In this document: one piece after another, positions 10,395 through 21,899 of the stretch
How the letters are laid out: each line of letters starts with the position of its first letter
Numbering within the stretch: position 1 is the stretch's first letter
Source: Liolophura sinensis
Lineage: Eukaryota > Mollusca > Polyplacophora > Chitonida > Chitonidae
Direction: 5' to 3'
Length of the DNA stretch: 64,000 nt
Assembly (NCBI RefSeq): GCF_032854445.1
Contig: NC_088306.1
Span: forward strand, 23,843,764-23,907,763
Program-made: the position numbers and the translations under genes
Notes under the pieces: model-generated
What the model saw: only the letters and a program-made list of their open reading frames with translations
What the model was told of the DNA's origin: nothing
The model's database searches: none

Positions 10395-10679
10395 TCTGCG
10401 TAGTTTTGCTTGTGTATGAAAACAGGAAAAGACGGTAAATTACGGTATGGGGATATGAATTCTGTAGCTAGCGGTTGTTGTTGTATCGCCATTTCCAAAA
10501 AGTAGGGGAAATTCCCAGTTTCATGAGCTTTTATAAAAATTTATTGTAAAATACAATATTAAATAAAGTTACTGCTCGTTGGTTTGAATACAGTGTACTC
10601 AGCACTAGAGTATTGGACAAACGTCATGACTTAAGAAAATAAAAACATCTCTGAGAGTTACACGCCAAATAGTCCAGCT
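10301..10679. other. Non-coding stretch between P1 and A2
   Basis: Apart from the micro-ORF above I see no feature. The stretch is AT-rich and has no clear match elsewhere in the window. Confidence 0.4.
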
Positions 10680-11530
10680 ATTGATTTTAAAACCTTGACG
10701 ATGCCTAATTCCAAGTTTTCTGAGTTTTCAGAGTGATGTCACAATCTTGCGTTTGGTGAAAGGAAATTTGTCTTTTCCCATTTGTTCTTTGTCATTTTTA
10801 AGCACAATTTATGAATCTGTTCAACTATATCTTAAATTTTCAAACTACTTCAAATGGATTTCAAAGCGGCACCGTCAGACAAAATTTTAACACAGAGTAA
10901 TTCCCTCACAGACGACGTTATACTGGGTGTAGAAGGAATATAAGCGTCATGTCCGACATTCGTATATCATTCGCAGCCCGTAAAGAACGTTCCAACTCAA
11001 TAATCGCAAGATCCATTTCCAAAACAGCGTTTAACACTATCTCCCAAACACAAATGTATGTAAGAAATTATACAAATAGGAAATAAAGCCGGTAACACAC
11101 AAGAAAGAAGTGGTCATCAGTTTTCAATGATGCCGGGCAGACAGTGGATATTCCAGGCATGGATTCCATATCAAAGTTCAACTTCGTAGTCCATGAATGA
11201 GAGACTCAGGGTACGCCGTCTGACTTTGATCATCACAACTCCACTAATAGACACTTTGCTAGAGAAAGTCTGTATACGTGAAAGCATTTTCCAATTTTCC
11301 CTAGAGTTCGTTTTGGCATTTTAAAGAAACTCCCAAAAGTTCAGAGGGTTTTACTTCCGAAACTCGTGCATACTAAAGCCAACATTTAATTTGTCTTCTG
11401 TTATAGAAATGCTAAGCCTGCAAACTGCAAGAGCCACTTACTTAATACTGGTATGCTTCTTTACTGGTGTTTTCAGAGAGATGAACACATGGTTTTGTAA
11501 TAAGAGAGGCTAGAAAATATGCCTATGGGG
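10680..11530 (+). repeat. Module A, copy 2
   Basis: Direct diverged duplicate of 3360-3980 (see anchors there), longer by about 230 bases around 10960-11200. It follows promoter module P1 and precedes B, the same order (P, A, B) that is found inverted at 26.1, 24.6 and 18.4 kb. Confidence 0.75.
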
Positions 11531-11999
11531 ACCAAAACAAAAAGCCTCTATGAATGCAAACTTAAAACAAGACTGATCAGCGTGTCACTTCAGTAAGCTA
11601 CATTTCAGCAGGGTTGAGTACATCGTAACTTCAATAATTTCAAAACAGGAACATTTGTATAACCAAAACAGAACAGCAGACTTTCAGTAATCTGTCCACT
11701 TTTGTAATACTCAAAGGCCATTTTGTGTTGTAATCGCTAATATAAAACGAATGCTCTTGGTGTTGTACATATTACTCTATACATGTACCTTCATTTGCTT
11801 TCACAAGGTAGGGTTTGTCGAATTTTACAAATGGTATGTCCGATTTTCATACCACTTCAATTTGTACGGAATTTGTAAAATGGAGTGGACGTACATATCT
11901 TTAGTGATAACATTTAGTGACTTGGTTGTCGTGTGCGTTATTCTAAACAGTTGATTTTAGGTGACTTATCTGGCCGTACAAAGTACAGGTGTCCATTGA
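11531..11999. other. Non-coding stretch, nothing recognised
   Basis: A 67-codon frame at 11751-11954 is hydrophobic and Cys- and Phe-rich, but it has no homologue elsewhere in the duplicated units and no motif. I do not call it a gene. Confidence 0.4.
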
Positions 12000-12004
12000 T
12001 CACA

Positions 12005-12262
12005 TATTGTATACCAACTGGGGTTGAGTCATATCAAAGTCTTGCTTGGCGCTCAACAGTCGCACGAGACTGGTTGGTCCAGGGTCAGTGCGATTCCGTT
12101 GGGTGTCATGTCTGGTGTCATGATACTACCGTGGCGGCAGTATTTTGACGCCATGAACATGCCCTGCTACAAGAACAAACAGTACATATATGCACTCACA
12201 TAATGACTCGTCGTCGTCATAGGACAGAAAAATTGTAAAGATCGAAATAAAATACTAAACAT
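12005..12262 (+). mobile_element. tRNA-type SINE family 2, 3' part
   Basis: The run 'gactggttggtccagggtca', 'gggtgtcatgtctggtgtca', 'tgcactcacataatgactcg', 'tcgtcgtcataggacag' matches the 3' half of the element at 57425-57750. This style of SINE is common in mollusc genomes. The tRNA head is not recognisable in this copy. The overlapping 71-codon frame at 11933-12148 is not a gene. Confidence 0.75.
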
Positions 12263-12599
12263 CTGTATTGTTAGAAGATTGTCGATGTTTATATACAGTA
12301 TTTAAGTATTTAAAATGAAGAATCCTTACACTTTCACGTGATTGTTTTCCCCCTTTTCTGACTGCTGGGACCGGTTCCACAAAGACATTTCTGACTTAAG
12401 TAAAAATTTGAAATAGGATCTTAAGGCTTTTTTTTCGGTTTTATAAAGTAAAATTTTGTCCATCCTACCAGTGTTATCTTAAGTCAAATGTATTCAAATT
12501 TCGACTTTTAGCACCAAAAACTGTGCGTTATGGAAAGGTTTTACACTTTTCGCCATGCACCTTACTTCATTATGTATAACCTCGTGGATCAATTGGTGC

Positions 12600-13680
12600 A
12601 GCCCAATATAGATTTATCATATCTATGCCATATAGCATGCCATATACATGGTATGATAAACCTATCCAGACTATCATGAAATCTGTCAATTAAGCAGTCA
12701 ATCGACCAATCAAGTAAATAACCAATACATTAACTGATCAGCCATCGAACGACGACTGATTTAGCACTAGTGTCGCCAAATGAAATTTCTTTTACTTTCT
12801 TTTCTACCTGAGTTTTTTTTTTATGAAGATAAAAGAATTTAGCAATCTTGCACCCCTGGCCTTTTTTACGCTTCTATTTCCTCCGTCTCCGACTACAGCC
12901 GTCTGATAAGCTAAACGTGGCAGCAAGACAGACAGCTGGCAAAACACAATTTGTGAAAGTGAAAAGTCCATTTCGCCTCACGGCTTTCATTTGTAATCAT
13001 CCATACCTCTGGAGCACCCTTCGAGGAGTGGCAGTGAATTTGTCAGTCAAGGGACTTCGCCTTTCGTAAGGGTATTTATAGAGCCCTGTTGTTTTTCGTC
13101 TGCTACTTTTGGCCAGTAGGTATCAACGAAGTCTGTTTTTAGCATTAAATGCCTGGTGTAGCCACTATTTTACAGCTTACTTCTGGTGAAACACCACTTT
13201 CAAAGGGTGGAAAACGGAGACAAACGAAAGCCTCGTGAGCAGGACTATCAATTGAGTTTACTGTTGACTTTTCCCTTCATATGGTTTAATAACAAGCAGA
13301 TTTATAAGCTGTTATCGTGGAATATTCTTGCTTGGTTAGTCATTTTCCACTGATTTTTTCCATGATAAAACAGCCCTTCGATAAAAAATATTTGCTTAGT
13401 ATAAAATCTGACGGAACCTTGTAAATAAAAACTACAAATAAACGTAACCGGGTGGTAAAAAACTGATAGACAATCCAATCCGACACTATTCTTTTCACAT
13501 TCTGTCACACGGCTATGTAAATCACAAGATATTCTATATCTAAGGCAGAGACGTTTTTGATGTAGATCGACGCTGTTAAAAGAAGACTACAGACGAGGAC
13601 AAATTTTCTGACACTGAATCCATTTTCTGTTACACTAATGAGGCTATTTGCGAACTCAAGAATCCTTGATTAGTCTTAAT
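12600..13680 (+). repeat. Module B, copy 3
   Basis: Matches module B throughout: 'gacagacagctggcaaaaca', 'gtccatttcgcctcacggc', 'tttgtaatcatccatacctc', 'gaatttgtcagtcaaggga', then 'caatccaatccgacac', 'atcacaagatattctatat' and 'ctaaggcagagacgt'. A 73-codon frame (12848-13069) has a loose counterpart in one inverted copy (30664-30861), but frames differ in the other copies. Coding is unlikely. Confidence 0.8.
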
Positions 13681-14259
13681 TACACCACTATTACAGTCAC
13701 CGTGTTAAAAATGAAAACATTTGGTGTTCTTTTGGTTTCTAGACGATATGGTGAAACACTTATCGTATGCTTTGATGGCAATTGCGGTTACCTTAGTCTG
13801 CGATTGCTTTGGGGAATAGGTTCCAGCGTGGGCATAATTCAAAGTTTTAAAGTTGAATTTTGGTTGGTATAAAATAATCTGTACCATACAGACACTATTT
13901 ATTACGCAATTAAAATTTTACAATTCGTATCTCCCAGTAGTAAGTATGGGAAGCCATCACGATACCACTGGTGACATAGCCGTCGTAAAATCAAAGAACA
14001 GTTTTTGTAAACATTTTCTTTTGGAAACAAAATGAATTTTCAGGAAATGAAGATTTCTTTTAATGACAATGGAATTTATCAGCTTTATATTATCAGAAAA
14101 TGTCTTAACGCTTTTTATCTCCCGAAGAATTTTGTTACAAAACACAAGCATAGCATTGTATCGTGATGGTAGACGTGGTTGGGTGGGATATGACTTTTTT
14201 CACTGCCCCAACACTGTTGAGTGAAAGGTGATACAAAAGGGATAGACTGCCTCTGGTGA
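13681..14259. other. Non-coding stretch, nothing recognised
   Basis: Several overlapping frames of 60-74 codons on both strands have no motif. No repeat match was found by eye. Confidence 0.45.
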
Positions 14260-14485
14260 AAAATATTCAGCTTGAATAAAGTCAGACAGAACCGCGTAAA
14301 AAAGGGTCACGATTTGTAAACACTACACTTACAGACATGGAAGAAACAATTGAGTCTGACAGGATGAATCCTTGCCTCCCTAATAGATCACTTACATATA
14401 GACATTTCTGATGTAAAAAGGAATTCAGTTTAAAATAAGAAGTGACAAATTCAGGAGTACAGATGTCATGGTTTTTCTTGGGCTG
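14260..14485 (+). repeat. Module H, copy 3
   Basis: Weak duplicate of 9090-9345 ('tccctaatagatcactta', 'agtgacaaattcag', 'agatgtcatgg'). It is the last + sense module before the orientation switch near 15 kb. Confidence 0.5.
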
Positions 14486-14704
14486 GGAGTTTTTAGACCT
14501 TTTGTACTTGCTGGGTTTTTTTTGTCAGTCTATTTCAAAGGCAAGCAGAGATTACGTACGGTTTTCTAATTTTTCTCTGTATATTTACATGTATTCACTT
14601 GTGAAGAGTGTGTCCTTTACATTTGCAGACGATACGCGTCTAATTCTGTGCAAAGGAAAGTTACAATACAACAACTTTAAGACGGTAAGCCCACAAAGTC
14701 AGTC

Positions 14705-14945
14705 AAATTAATTTATAATATAGAATGATGGATATCAATAAATATTTATAAATAATTAATATTATACGATGTGATTTATTGATATCGATAAAAGAATTAC
14801 CGATATGATTCATTGATTTACTGGTGTTAAAAATTTGTCAGATATCTATTGATATTGGTAAATGAATTATTGATATGGATAAATGAAATCGAAATCGATG
14901 ATTGAATTATCGATATCATGTATAGAATTTGTGGATTGATTTAAG
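14705..14945. repeat. AT-rich cryptic repeat with ATCGATA/TGATAT motifs
   Basis: Text such as 'ttattgatatcgataaa', 'attaccgatatgattcat', 'ctattgatattggtaaat', 'gaattattgatatgg' and 'gaattatcgatatcatg' recurs with loose spacing of about 20-45 bases. It is a degraded or irregular repeat, not a clean tandem array. It lies at the junction between + sense and - sense modules. Confidence 0.6.
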
Positions 14946-15355
14946 TGGAAATGGCTGCGTCCTATAAGATACCTCAAAGCAGACCGAGAGAAATTGTTTG
15001 TATTTATAATGGCGGAAGTAGCATGGTCAGCCATCGAGAAAGTACATTAGCAGAATCAGCACAGCTTTAGTGAGGCCAGCTCTTTATAGCTGCGCTTTTG
15101 ACGGAGATACAGTCGCACTAAAAATAGCAATCATTGGGTTCGAATCCACGATCTGATTGCTCGGAATATAGCTGTCATCAGGAGAGGCGTGGTAGACAAG
15201 GTAACGACCGCACTAGTAAGAAGCTTTATGGGCATTGTGCTGTAATAGCACGCTAACCACGAGTTATATATCACTGACTAGTATTATAAAATGTCAATAT
15301 ATGTATGTACAGCACTAATAACCCGCGTAAAACATTACTATATACATTCACCTTT
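14946..15355. other. Non-coding stretch with a box B-like sequence
   Basis: At 15134-15148 'gggttcgaatccacg' resembles a tRNA box B, but no matching cloverleaf stems or box A could be found. It may be a worn SINE head. Nothing else recognised. Confidence 0.35.
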
Positions 15356-15359
15356 GTAA

Positions 15360-16665
15360 CAGCCTTACGAATACCAAGTCTTAAATCTTCCTCATCGTGT
15401 ACACTGAAAGTGACAGAAATTTAAGTGGGACGTTCTTCTCCCGCCTGAAGGTTGACTAACCAGATCTGACCCAGGCATTCTTATCGGAAACGCCAGTTGA
15501 CAAGGGCACCATCTGTGTAAAGCTTGGGGAGGAGAAAGCGGTACTTTGGCCGGCTAGAACAGACCAAATTGAACCGGTCCCAGCGACAATCCATTTTAGC
15601 TGACTGGCCTCTGGGTAAATAAAGAGACGTTGTGGTATTAGCAGAACAAGAGGACAAACAACATTTGTCATAGTTTATACTAACAATAGGCTAACGCCGC
15701 TAGACATCCCAGAGGGCAGACTGGTAACTACACGAGAAAGTCGTTGACCTTCACACTATTGATGATAGAGACACCAATTTCAACTCCCCCGGTCATCCAG
15801 TGGTTTGCACCAACCTGAAAAACAACTGGGTTTATGCGTGACGCCGCTCCGGGCAGATCCTAAACCACGAAAGAAGGGAAATACTTCAGAGCCTATTGTA
15901 CTTGTGGGTATTCCTACAGTGGCTGTATACGAAGGTTCCTGTCAACAGGTAGAGTGGTCATGTTTTAACATGTTTAACCATTAAATTAGTTGTGATGCTG
16001 TAGGTTTGAGCAATTAGATTTCATTCCATTATCCAAAAAGACCTTTCCACAAGAAAGGCCCTAAAAAGCCCATAAGAATTTATTTTAAAAATCTATATTT
16101 GGGAGACATAGCAGTCTTCGATAGGGTGTCCCCGACAGGGTGTCCCCGAGATTCCTTCCTCACAACTATTCTACACTCGCCTTCGGGCAATGTTGTCGAA
16201 AACCTTTGCATGGAAGGCGTCTGGTGTCCTTATGAATGATGTGTATGAAACATCAAACTCCATTGATTTTGAACAATTACCAACTTTTTTGCGCTTTCAT
16301 TTTTTGTTTTCGACCACCTGGTGTGTAAATGCAGATATTTACTTTCACTTTCACTGTTGTTAAACCGGTTTAAATCATTCCCCAGCAGTCTGACCTTTCT
16401 CTCAGCCCAGATAGAGAGTAAATTATGTCCGCGGCTAATGACTTCTTCCCCATTCAGAGCTGGTCTCGCTAGCCGTTAGTCCACATCCGCTTTACCCACG
16501 AACCGGCCAAACCGTTTACAGCTTTACCAGTGGGAGCATTTTGTTGGTATCCAATCAGGACATCCACAATCCGGTTAATAAGGCAACTGTAAAGCAGCTT
16601 TATTCGCTTGATGAGCTGTGTCAAGTTGGCTCTGGGTTTGTCATTTCGAAAATACAAACACTACA
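15360..16665 (-). repeat. Module C, copy 1
   Basis: Two conserved segments. C1 (about 15360-15800) carries 'ccaaattgaaccggtcccag', 'cgacaatccattttagctga', 'aacaacatttgtcatagttt' and 'aaagtcgttgaccttcacac'. C2 (about 16380-16665) carries 'cagtctgacctttctctcag', 'ttggtatccaatcaggac' and 'ccggttaataaggcaactgt'. Copies lie at 28390-29240 and 35700-37060 (same orientation) and at 43040-44220, 47750-48610 and 53150-54290 (inverted). No frame is conserved. Open frames such as 15456-15671 are chance. Confidence 0.82.
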
Positions 16666-17279
16666 GGGTCCGGACAAGCTGACGGCCATGGGCAGTGATA
16701 CTGAGATTTAGCTAAAGCATTCGCTGGGATAGGTCCAGATAGATGTCTACTGTAGAATTAGTGTACATTGAAATCAGTGCGCGCGTGAAATTCATTTTTC
16801 TGTGTATTTATCCAGCTGTCCTTTCAATTTTTTTCTTTACTTGGACGTAAAATTGAATGGCTAGATTAGACACGCTGGCCAGATCAGAGACTCTGGTGTA
16901 GACCATATGCTGGGCCATTCTTATCAAGTTTCAAGAGTAACGGCTTTCCCAAAGCCATTGCAGGTCAGCGTGATTGTAACCACTGTCACAGCGCAAACGA
17001 GGGGTGAATGTTTGCTATAAAAGTTAAACGTCAGCTTAATCTGCGATGACTTTGTGAAACTGGAAACACGAGAATAAACAATGATGATAATGTGACTGGT
17101 GTCTTCTGTAATACAGAATCTGTAATATGAATGTAATTAAGACGACCCCAACTTCGTGCATTTCATTTCTAATTATAAAAGACAGAGTTCAAAAATTTCT
17201 TCCTTTCTGCCTGTCCAAAGCTATATTTTACGGTGACCAAAGAATTTACCAGATTGCTTAGTTAACTATTGATTTGTTT
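16666..17279 (-). repeat. C-B linker shared with the 29.2-29.9 kb unit
   Basis: Text at 17040-17220 ('tgtaattaagacgacc', 'acaatgatgataatgtgac', 'gtgtcttctgtaatacag') reappears at 29640-29830. At 16725-16760 'cattcgctgggataggtcca' followed by 'gatagatgtc' corresponds to the site that became an (AT)n tract at 29315 in the paralogue. Non-coding. Confidence 0.7.
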
Positions 17280-18420
17280 TTCTTTTTTTCTGCCGCAAGC
17301 TATGTGGTTGTGAAGTCTAGACTTTGGGATTTAATAAGATTCTCACGAAAGGAGCTCAATGCCATCTCAAAATGGTCATCGCAAAGTCAAACATACCGAT
17401 ATGGAACCGAATGTTGAGTTTAAGGGCCGATATTAAAATTCTGTCCCAGACGATATGACGCTTGTTCATCGGCTTCTTGGAAGGGCATCGATTATTGTTA
17501 TGCCTTAGAATATAGGATGTGTTGTGTGACCCACTTAGAGGCGTTACGGGATGTTGAAATAATCGTGTCTGACTGGATTACTCATCTACTTTTTACGTCT
17601 CAGACAAGATATATTCCCGAACCACACCATAGCTTTTGTTCATTGCTGTTTTTGGGTAACACTTAATGTTTATTTTTTCATTTCTAATTGAAGGAGGGTG
17701 ATGCCTTGGCTCAACGGTTTTGTTGACAAGCCACATAGGCAAAAAACACATAATAAATTTTTAAAAATTCAAGATGACAGCGAGTAGATCTTCTAAGCTC
17801 ATTAAACTCAAGCATTGTTTTTACTCAATACATTCCTAATAATCGGCTTTCTTTTCTGTCCTTCTCGCGTTGTTTTTAAAATGTATTTTTCCAATATACT
17901 TAAAAAACTTAGATCCAAAATAATCGTTAAGCCAAGAATTTACAACATTACAGCTCACGAGGTCGATCCTCTTTGCTTAATAGCGACACAGGAAAAACAA
18001 AAGGGTAATATAGATCTCCTCAAAATGCTATGCCACGACCGATAATTCTACAAGGCATGTAGTGGAGGTATGGGGTAGTACAAACGAGAGTCGTGAAGCC
18101 AAATGGATTTTATCATTGCACAAATTGTGTTTTGCCAGCTGTCTGTCGTGTTACCAGGATTAGCTTATTGGGTCGTGGTAGCCGGAGCTTGTAAATGGGG
18201 CATGCCTGATTTCTACGCAAAGTTGTCAGGACGCAAACAGTAGCCGAAAAAGGGCAGAAGCGTCTGATTTCCTGATTGATTTATCGCTTTTCGATATAGG
18301 AAGAGATGAAGCCAAAATAACTTTAACTTCACCACCACCTCGATTAATTGGTTTAGATGGTTTTATGGTTAAATGGGACATTGACTGATTAGTTGACTGA
18401 GTCACTTCTTGTTTGGTTAT
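17280..18420 (-). repeat. Module B, copy 4 (inverted)
   Basis: Reverse-complement match to modules B1 and B3, and a direct match to 29870-30960: 'gaggcgttacgggatgttga', 'aataatcgtgtctgactgga', 'gctgtctgtcgtgttaccag' and 'gattagcttattgggtcgt'. The match with the 30-kb copy breaks off near 18420 and resumes at about 24050. Confidence 0.8.
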
Positions 18421-19478
18421 GCTTCATATGCAACGAGGGACACTTTATTACCCTTTTTGCCACTAGGGTTCGCTCTACTCTTAAACTTAAGCGGATTAAC
18501 ATGTCTGGTGCATGCCCCAGTAATCACTTATCAAAACAAAAGGTGTTAACAGCACACCGTGTTAAATGTTGATACATACAACCGTGGAGTTACAAGGATA
18601 ATTCATACGTACCAAGCATACACGTGTTCTGCTGTCTCAAAAATATACACTCGCATACACAGAATACGTATAGTCACAACACCTTACTGTACTACAACCT
18701 ATACTTATGGTCAATTGCACTTCAATACTGAAGAATATACGTCTTTCACATTCTCAGACTACGACTTGTGTTCAAATATATAGCCAAATACATCGGATAC
18801 AGAGAGAGCATTTTTCTGTTTCCGTAGACTGCTATTACTTCTTTTAAGGTTTTGTTTCTGTTTTTTTTGCTTTGTACTTTATAAAAACAACGATTTAAGT
18901 AAAACATACAGCTTGTACAAGGGCCCACATGCACGAGTGTCTCTGCTGATGTCTGGACCAGACTATATGAATGATTGGCATCAACAAGAACACATGTGGA
19001 AAGTATGGGTTTGAATGAAACGTGTGACTACTCCAGGAGCTTCACGGCGTAATTTCACCATTTTCTACTGACCTGTTTGATATTTGTAGAAAAGGTTAAA
19101 ATAAAGTCAAACGCAAAGGCCTGAGGTAAAACTATACACAGAAGAGTAAAAAAAATGCGCACGCTTAAAGATGTACACATTGTCAAAGGTGGAATAAATC
19201 CTTACGTGAAGTGAATAATTACACGTACACATTTTATTTGTTTGTCGTGGAGCATTTGAATATATCTTTAAGTCATAACTATGTGTGCCGTATGGATGAG
19301 CATAACTGTGGGATGTGCATTCGCAGTGGTGATCAAGACAGCACCCCACTGTGAAGTGTAATTTTAGTTTCCCAATCAGTCCATTGTATTTCACCTTTAC
19401 CAGCCGAGTTATGAGTGCGTCTCTTGCATAGAACCTATTGTAAAATAGGCTAATAAGTAATAATTATGACTACCATAC

Positions 19479-19771
19479 CTAAAAAATATCGTCCGAGCAG
19501 TTCGTAAAAGGCACAGATTATTTTCTTCAATTTAAGAAGCGGAAGTGTCACCATAGGCAGTCCTAGTAAGGTACATTTAGACGGGGCAACTATTTCTCGT
19601 AATTTTCCATTCACACTCAATTCTACAACGATGTCTGATCGAACATGTACACGACTAGCAGTAATAGAAAGACCCTTAACGATGGATATCCCAGAGACCT
19701 CAAAATTGATGAAATGAGGCAAAATGTGTTGTCTGGAAGTTTTTCCGTTGACAGAATAATTTGAAAGAAAA
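19479..19771 (-). CDS. Candidate internal coding exon (unrecognised protein)
   Basis: On the - strand a pyrimidine-rich acceptor 'agctttttctcag' is followed by 293 bases with one fully open frame of 97 codons. The frame ends at a plausible donor, TTTTTAG|GTATGG. The peptide includes RQHILPHFINFEV, RVHVRSDIVVELSVNGKLRE and GLPMVTLPLLKLKK. The composition is ordinary globular (mixed charged and hydrophobic residues), unlike most chance frames here. I do not recognise a family. In-frame stops lie just outside both splice sites (TAG upstream of the acceptor, TAG at 19450-19452). A second open stretch on the same strand (19107-19440) could hold a further exon, but the 38-base gap would be a very short intron. 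A chance frame remains possible. Confidence 0.35.
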
Positions 19772-21172
19772 CTGAGAAAAAGCTAATCTTCTTTCTGCAT
19801 GTTTTTTGTGTGGAATAGCTGAATTCTTTCAGACTCAAGTCTCGAATCGATCACGCATTTCCACCATTCACATGTTTTTCAGTATATCTATAGCTTTGTG
19901 GTTCAGAAGTATGACGATTTTCATTTTTTAGTCACATGTTTTATACCTATGAGCATAGAATGTATAAAAAGATACTGTTGAATGGATTTAATTAGCTCCC
20001 CCTTCCTCAGCTAGAAAGTATATTTAGCGAACAGTGTGCAAGTAAATGGTTTGCTTCAAAAATATTAATCGTTTATTGTAAGCATAAATTCTCTCCAGTG
20101 TACATTAAATGTCTATGCAAATTGCAGATTTTTTGGCGTATATTTTGCGCATAGACAGTCAGCTCTTTGTATTCAAAGGATTTAAGGATTGACCACAAAA
20201 TACAATGAAAGGTCGAATGAATACAACCTCAAGCAGCATCAAGACACAAATAACAATGACTGTATGTACAGACTGAGCGTTTTCAAGAGATGCAGCCTGC
20301 CAGAAGAGCCTTAATTCATTACCGGTTTCGATACTAATACAGGTACTGAATGTAACAAAATTTATATATATTCAAACACCTTCGACGGGAGACACATGTA
20401 TGGCAAGAAAGTTTTATTGACATCTGAGTTCCATTCTGTGTTGTCTTGTTCAAAGTAAAATTCACAGGTGGAATAGAAATAAATTAGCTAAACAGAGTTT
20501 AAATAAGCTACAACAGTACGAACTGTTAATTCATTACTGTTGATCACTTGGGACGATCATCCCGTGTTCATCACGTTGTATATGTGGGCTAGGCATTGTT
20601 ATAGAAACGCTTTGTAAGTAAGTTTTATGTGTTAAAACACTAACTGTGACCTTTAACGTTGTCTTATGCTGTGATGATTACTGCGATTTAGTTGCAGAAT
20701 TCCTTATGGAGCATAACTTCACTAAGTGAAACTCTTTGCGTGTTTATTTACATATAAACAATTATTTAAGTAGACCTCTTTCAGCTTCGATACATAAAAT
20801 CTTAAATATTTAACTCTGACATGCGATAAGTAGTTATACATTAGAATAATAATTTGCTACACAAATAAAAAAAATGACGTTTTATTCACACCTGAATTTA
20901 AAAATATTAAGTTATAGGCCTGCACAATTAATCTATATGCTTCACCTATTAACAGTATTTTCAATAAGATTTCAACGAACAATAACGCCTAAACTAATTA
21001 AGTTAATGAGGCTTTTACGTTTGAACAGGTATATTCAGCTAGTTGTTTATACTAAATTACCTACTTTAGGTGGCTATTACTGAGTTAGTCATGGCAAGAT
21101 ATAAGTTTATGAACAATGTTGTCCATACATTTTGTTTAACGAAATTCCATTATTTTCAGAGAGACCTGTATC

Positions 21173-21688
21173 TCATTTAAATGGCCCGGATATCCTGCAT
21201 GGGAGTCTACATAGGAACCGGGAAATCATTTGCCACAGCATCTTGTACAAAACTATAAATGTCATGAAGTTTTCAAGGGAATAAGAACTCTCGTCATCGA
21301 ACACTTCCTCAAAGCCGTGCAGATTCGCCTTCACCAACGATGTCCATCGGTTTCTTTCTACATGCCACTGGACATTTACAGAAATTAATTGGGTGAATTG
21401 GGTCACCATTGTGCAGCTGGTTGACGACTTCTTCAGGAGCCTGATTTTGCCAGTCTGAATTTCCCTGAAGAATACGAACATGCGCACTGACTGACACGGA
21501 CAAGGTACAGGGGTTGTCTTTCCCAACCAGACTGAGGCCAACTCTACGAAATCAAAACAAGTTCTTTGTGCCGGAAATGTGGACGAAGTCCCAAGGAGAA
21601 AGTGCTCTGTGCGATTTTGAGACATGGTGCCTACCAAAACCTGGAACTCTGCATAGATGTCTTGCAAACGTGACATTCTGAGGAACAT
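21173..21688 (-). CDS. 171-codon open frame, unknown product (probably a relic)
   Basis: The longest ATG-to-stop frame in the window. It starts MFLRMSRLQDIYAEF, has a short Cys-rich patch (PCPCQSVR) near residue 63, and ends SGPFK. A second - strand frame overlaps it at 21309-21503 and reads more naturally there (residues such as NQAPEEVVNQLHNGDPIHPI). The original protein may therefore have switched frames through an indel near 21500. I recognise no family. The frame is longer than expected by chance in AT-rich DNA but not decisively so. It lies in the 5.6-kb extra segment next to another coding relic on the opposite strand. A mobile-element origin is a reasonable guess. Confidence 0.3.
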   Translation of the reverse strand: MFLRMSRLQDIYAEFQVLVGTMSQNRTEHFLLGTSSTFPAQRTCFDFVELASVWLGKTTPVPCPCQSVRMFVFFREIQTGKIRLLKKSSTSCTMVTQFTQLISVNVQWHVERNRWTSLVKANLHGFEEVFDDESSYSLENFMTFIVLYKMLWQMISRFLCRLPCRISGPFK

Positions 21689-21899
21689 TAAATTTGAAAG
21701 TGTAATCTAGTAATCACTCTAACTTTTGGGGTAAAAGTGGAAGAATTGGGGGATGCACATCTGTTTCACTGAATGTGGGGTATCCTTTTCTTAGGGACCT
21801 CCGAAGGGCAAAATCAACTCACAAAGACTTGTCGTACATCGACATAGTTAATAGCCAACTTCATGTTGCCAGTTGTTAGATGTGCCTTGATTAGAAGGA

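Noticed and set aside
12600-12665. Short palindromic text around 'catgccatatacatggtatg'
   Set aside because: Too short and AT-rich to distinguish from chance; not conserved in other B copies.
12848-13069. Module B as a conserved coding exon
   Set aside because: The frame has a loose counterpart only at 30664-30861; other copies (7.9, 18.1 and 40.1 kb) contain stops or indels.
15120-15160. tRNA gene suggested by a box B-like sequence
   Set aside because: No complementary T-arm, anticodon arm or box A could be drawn; it is probably a worn SINE head or chance.
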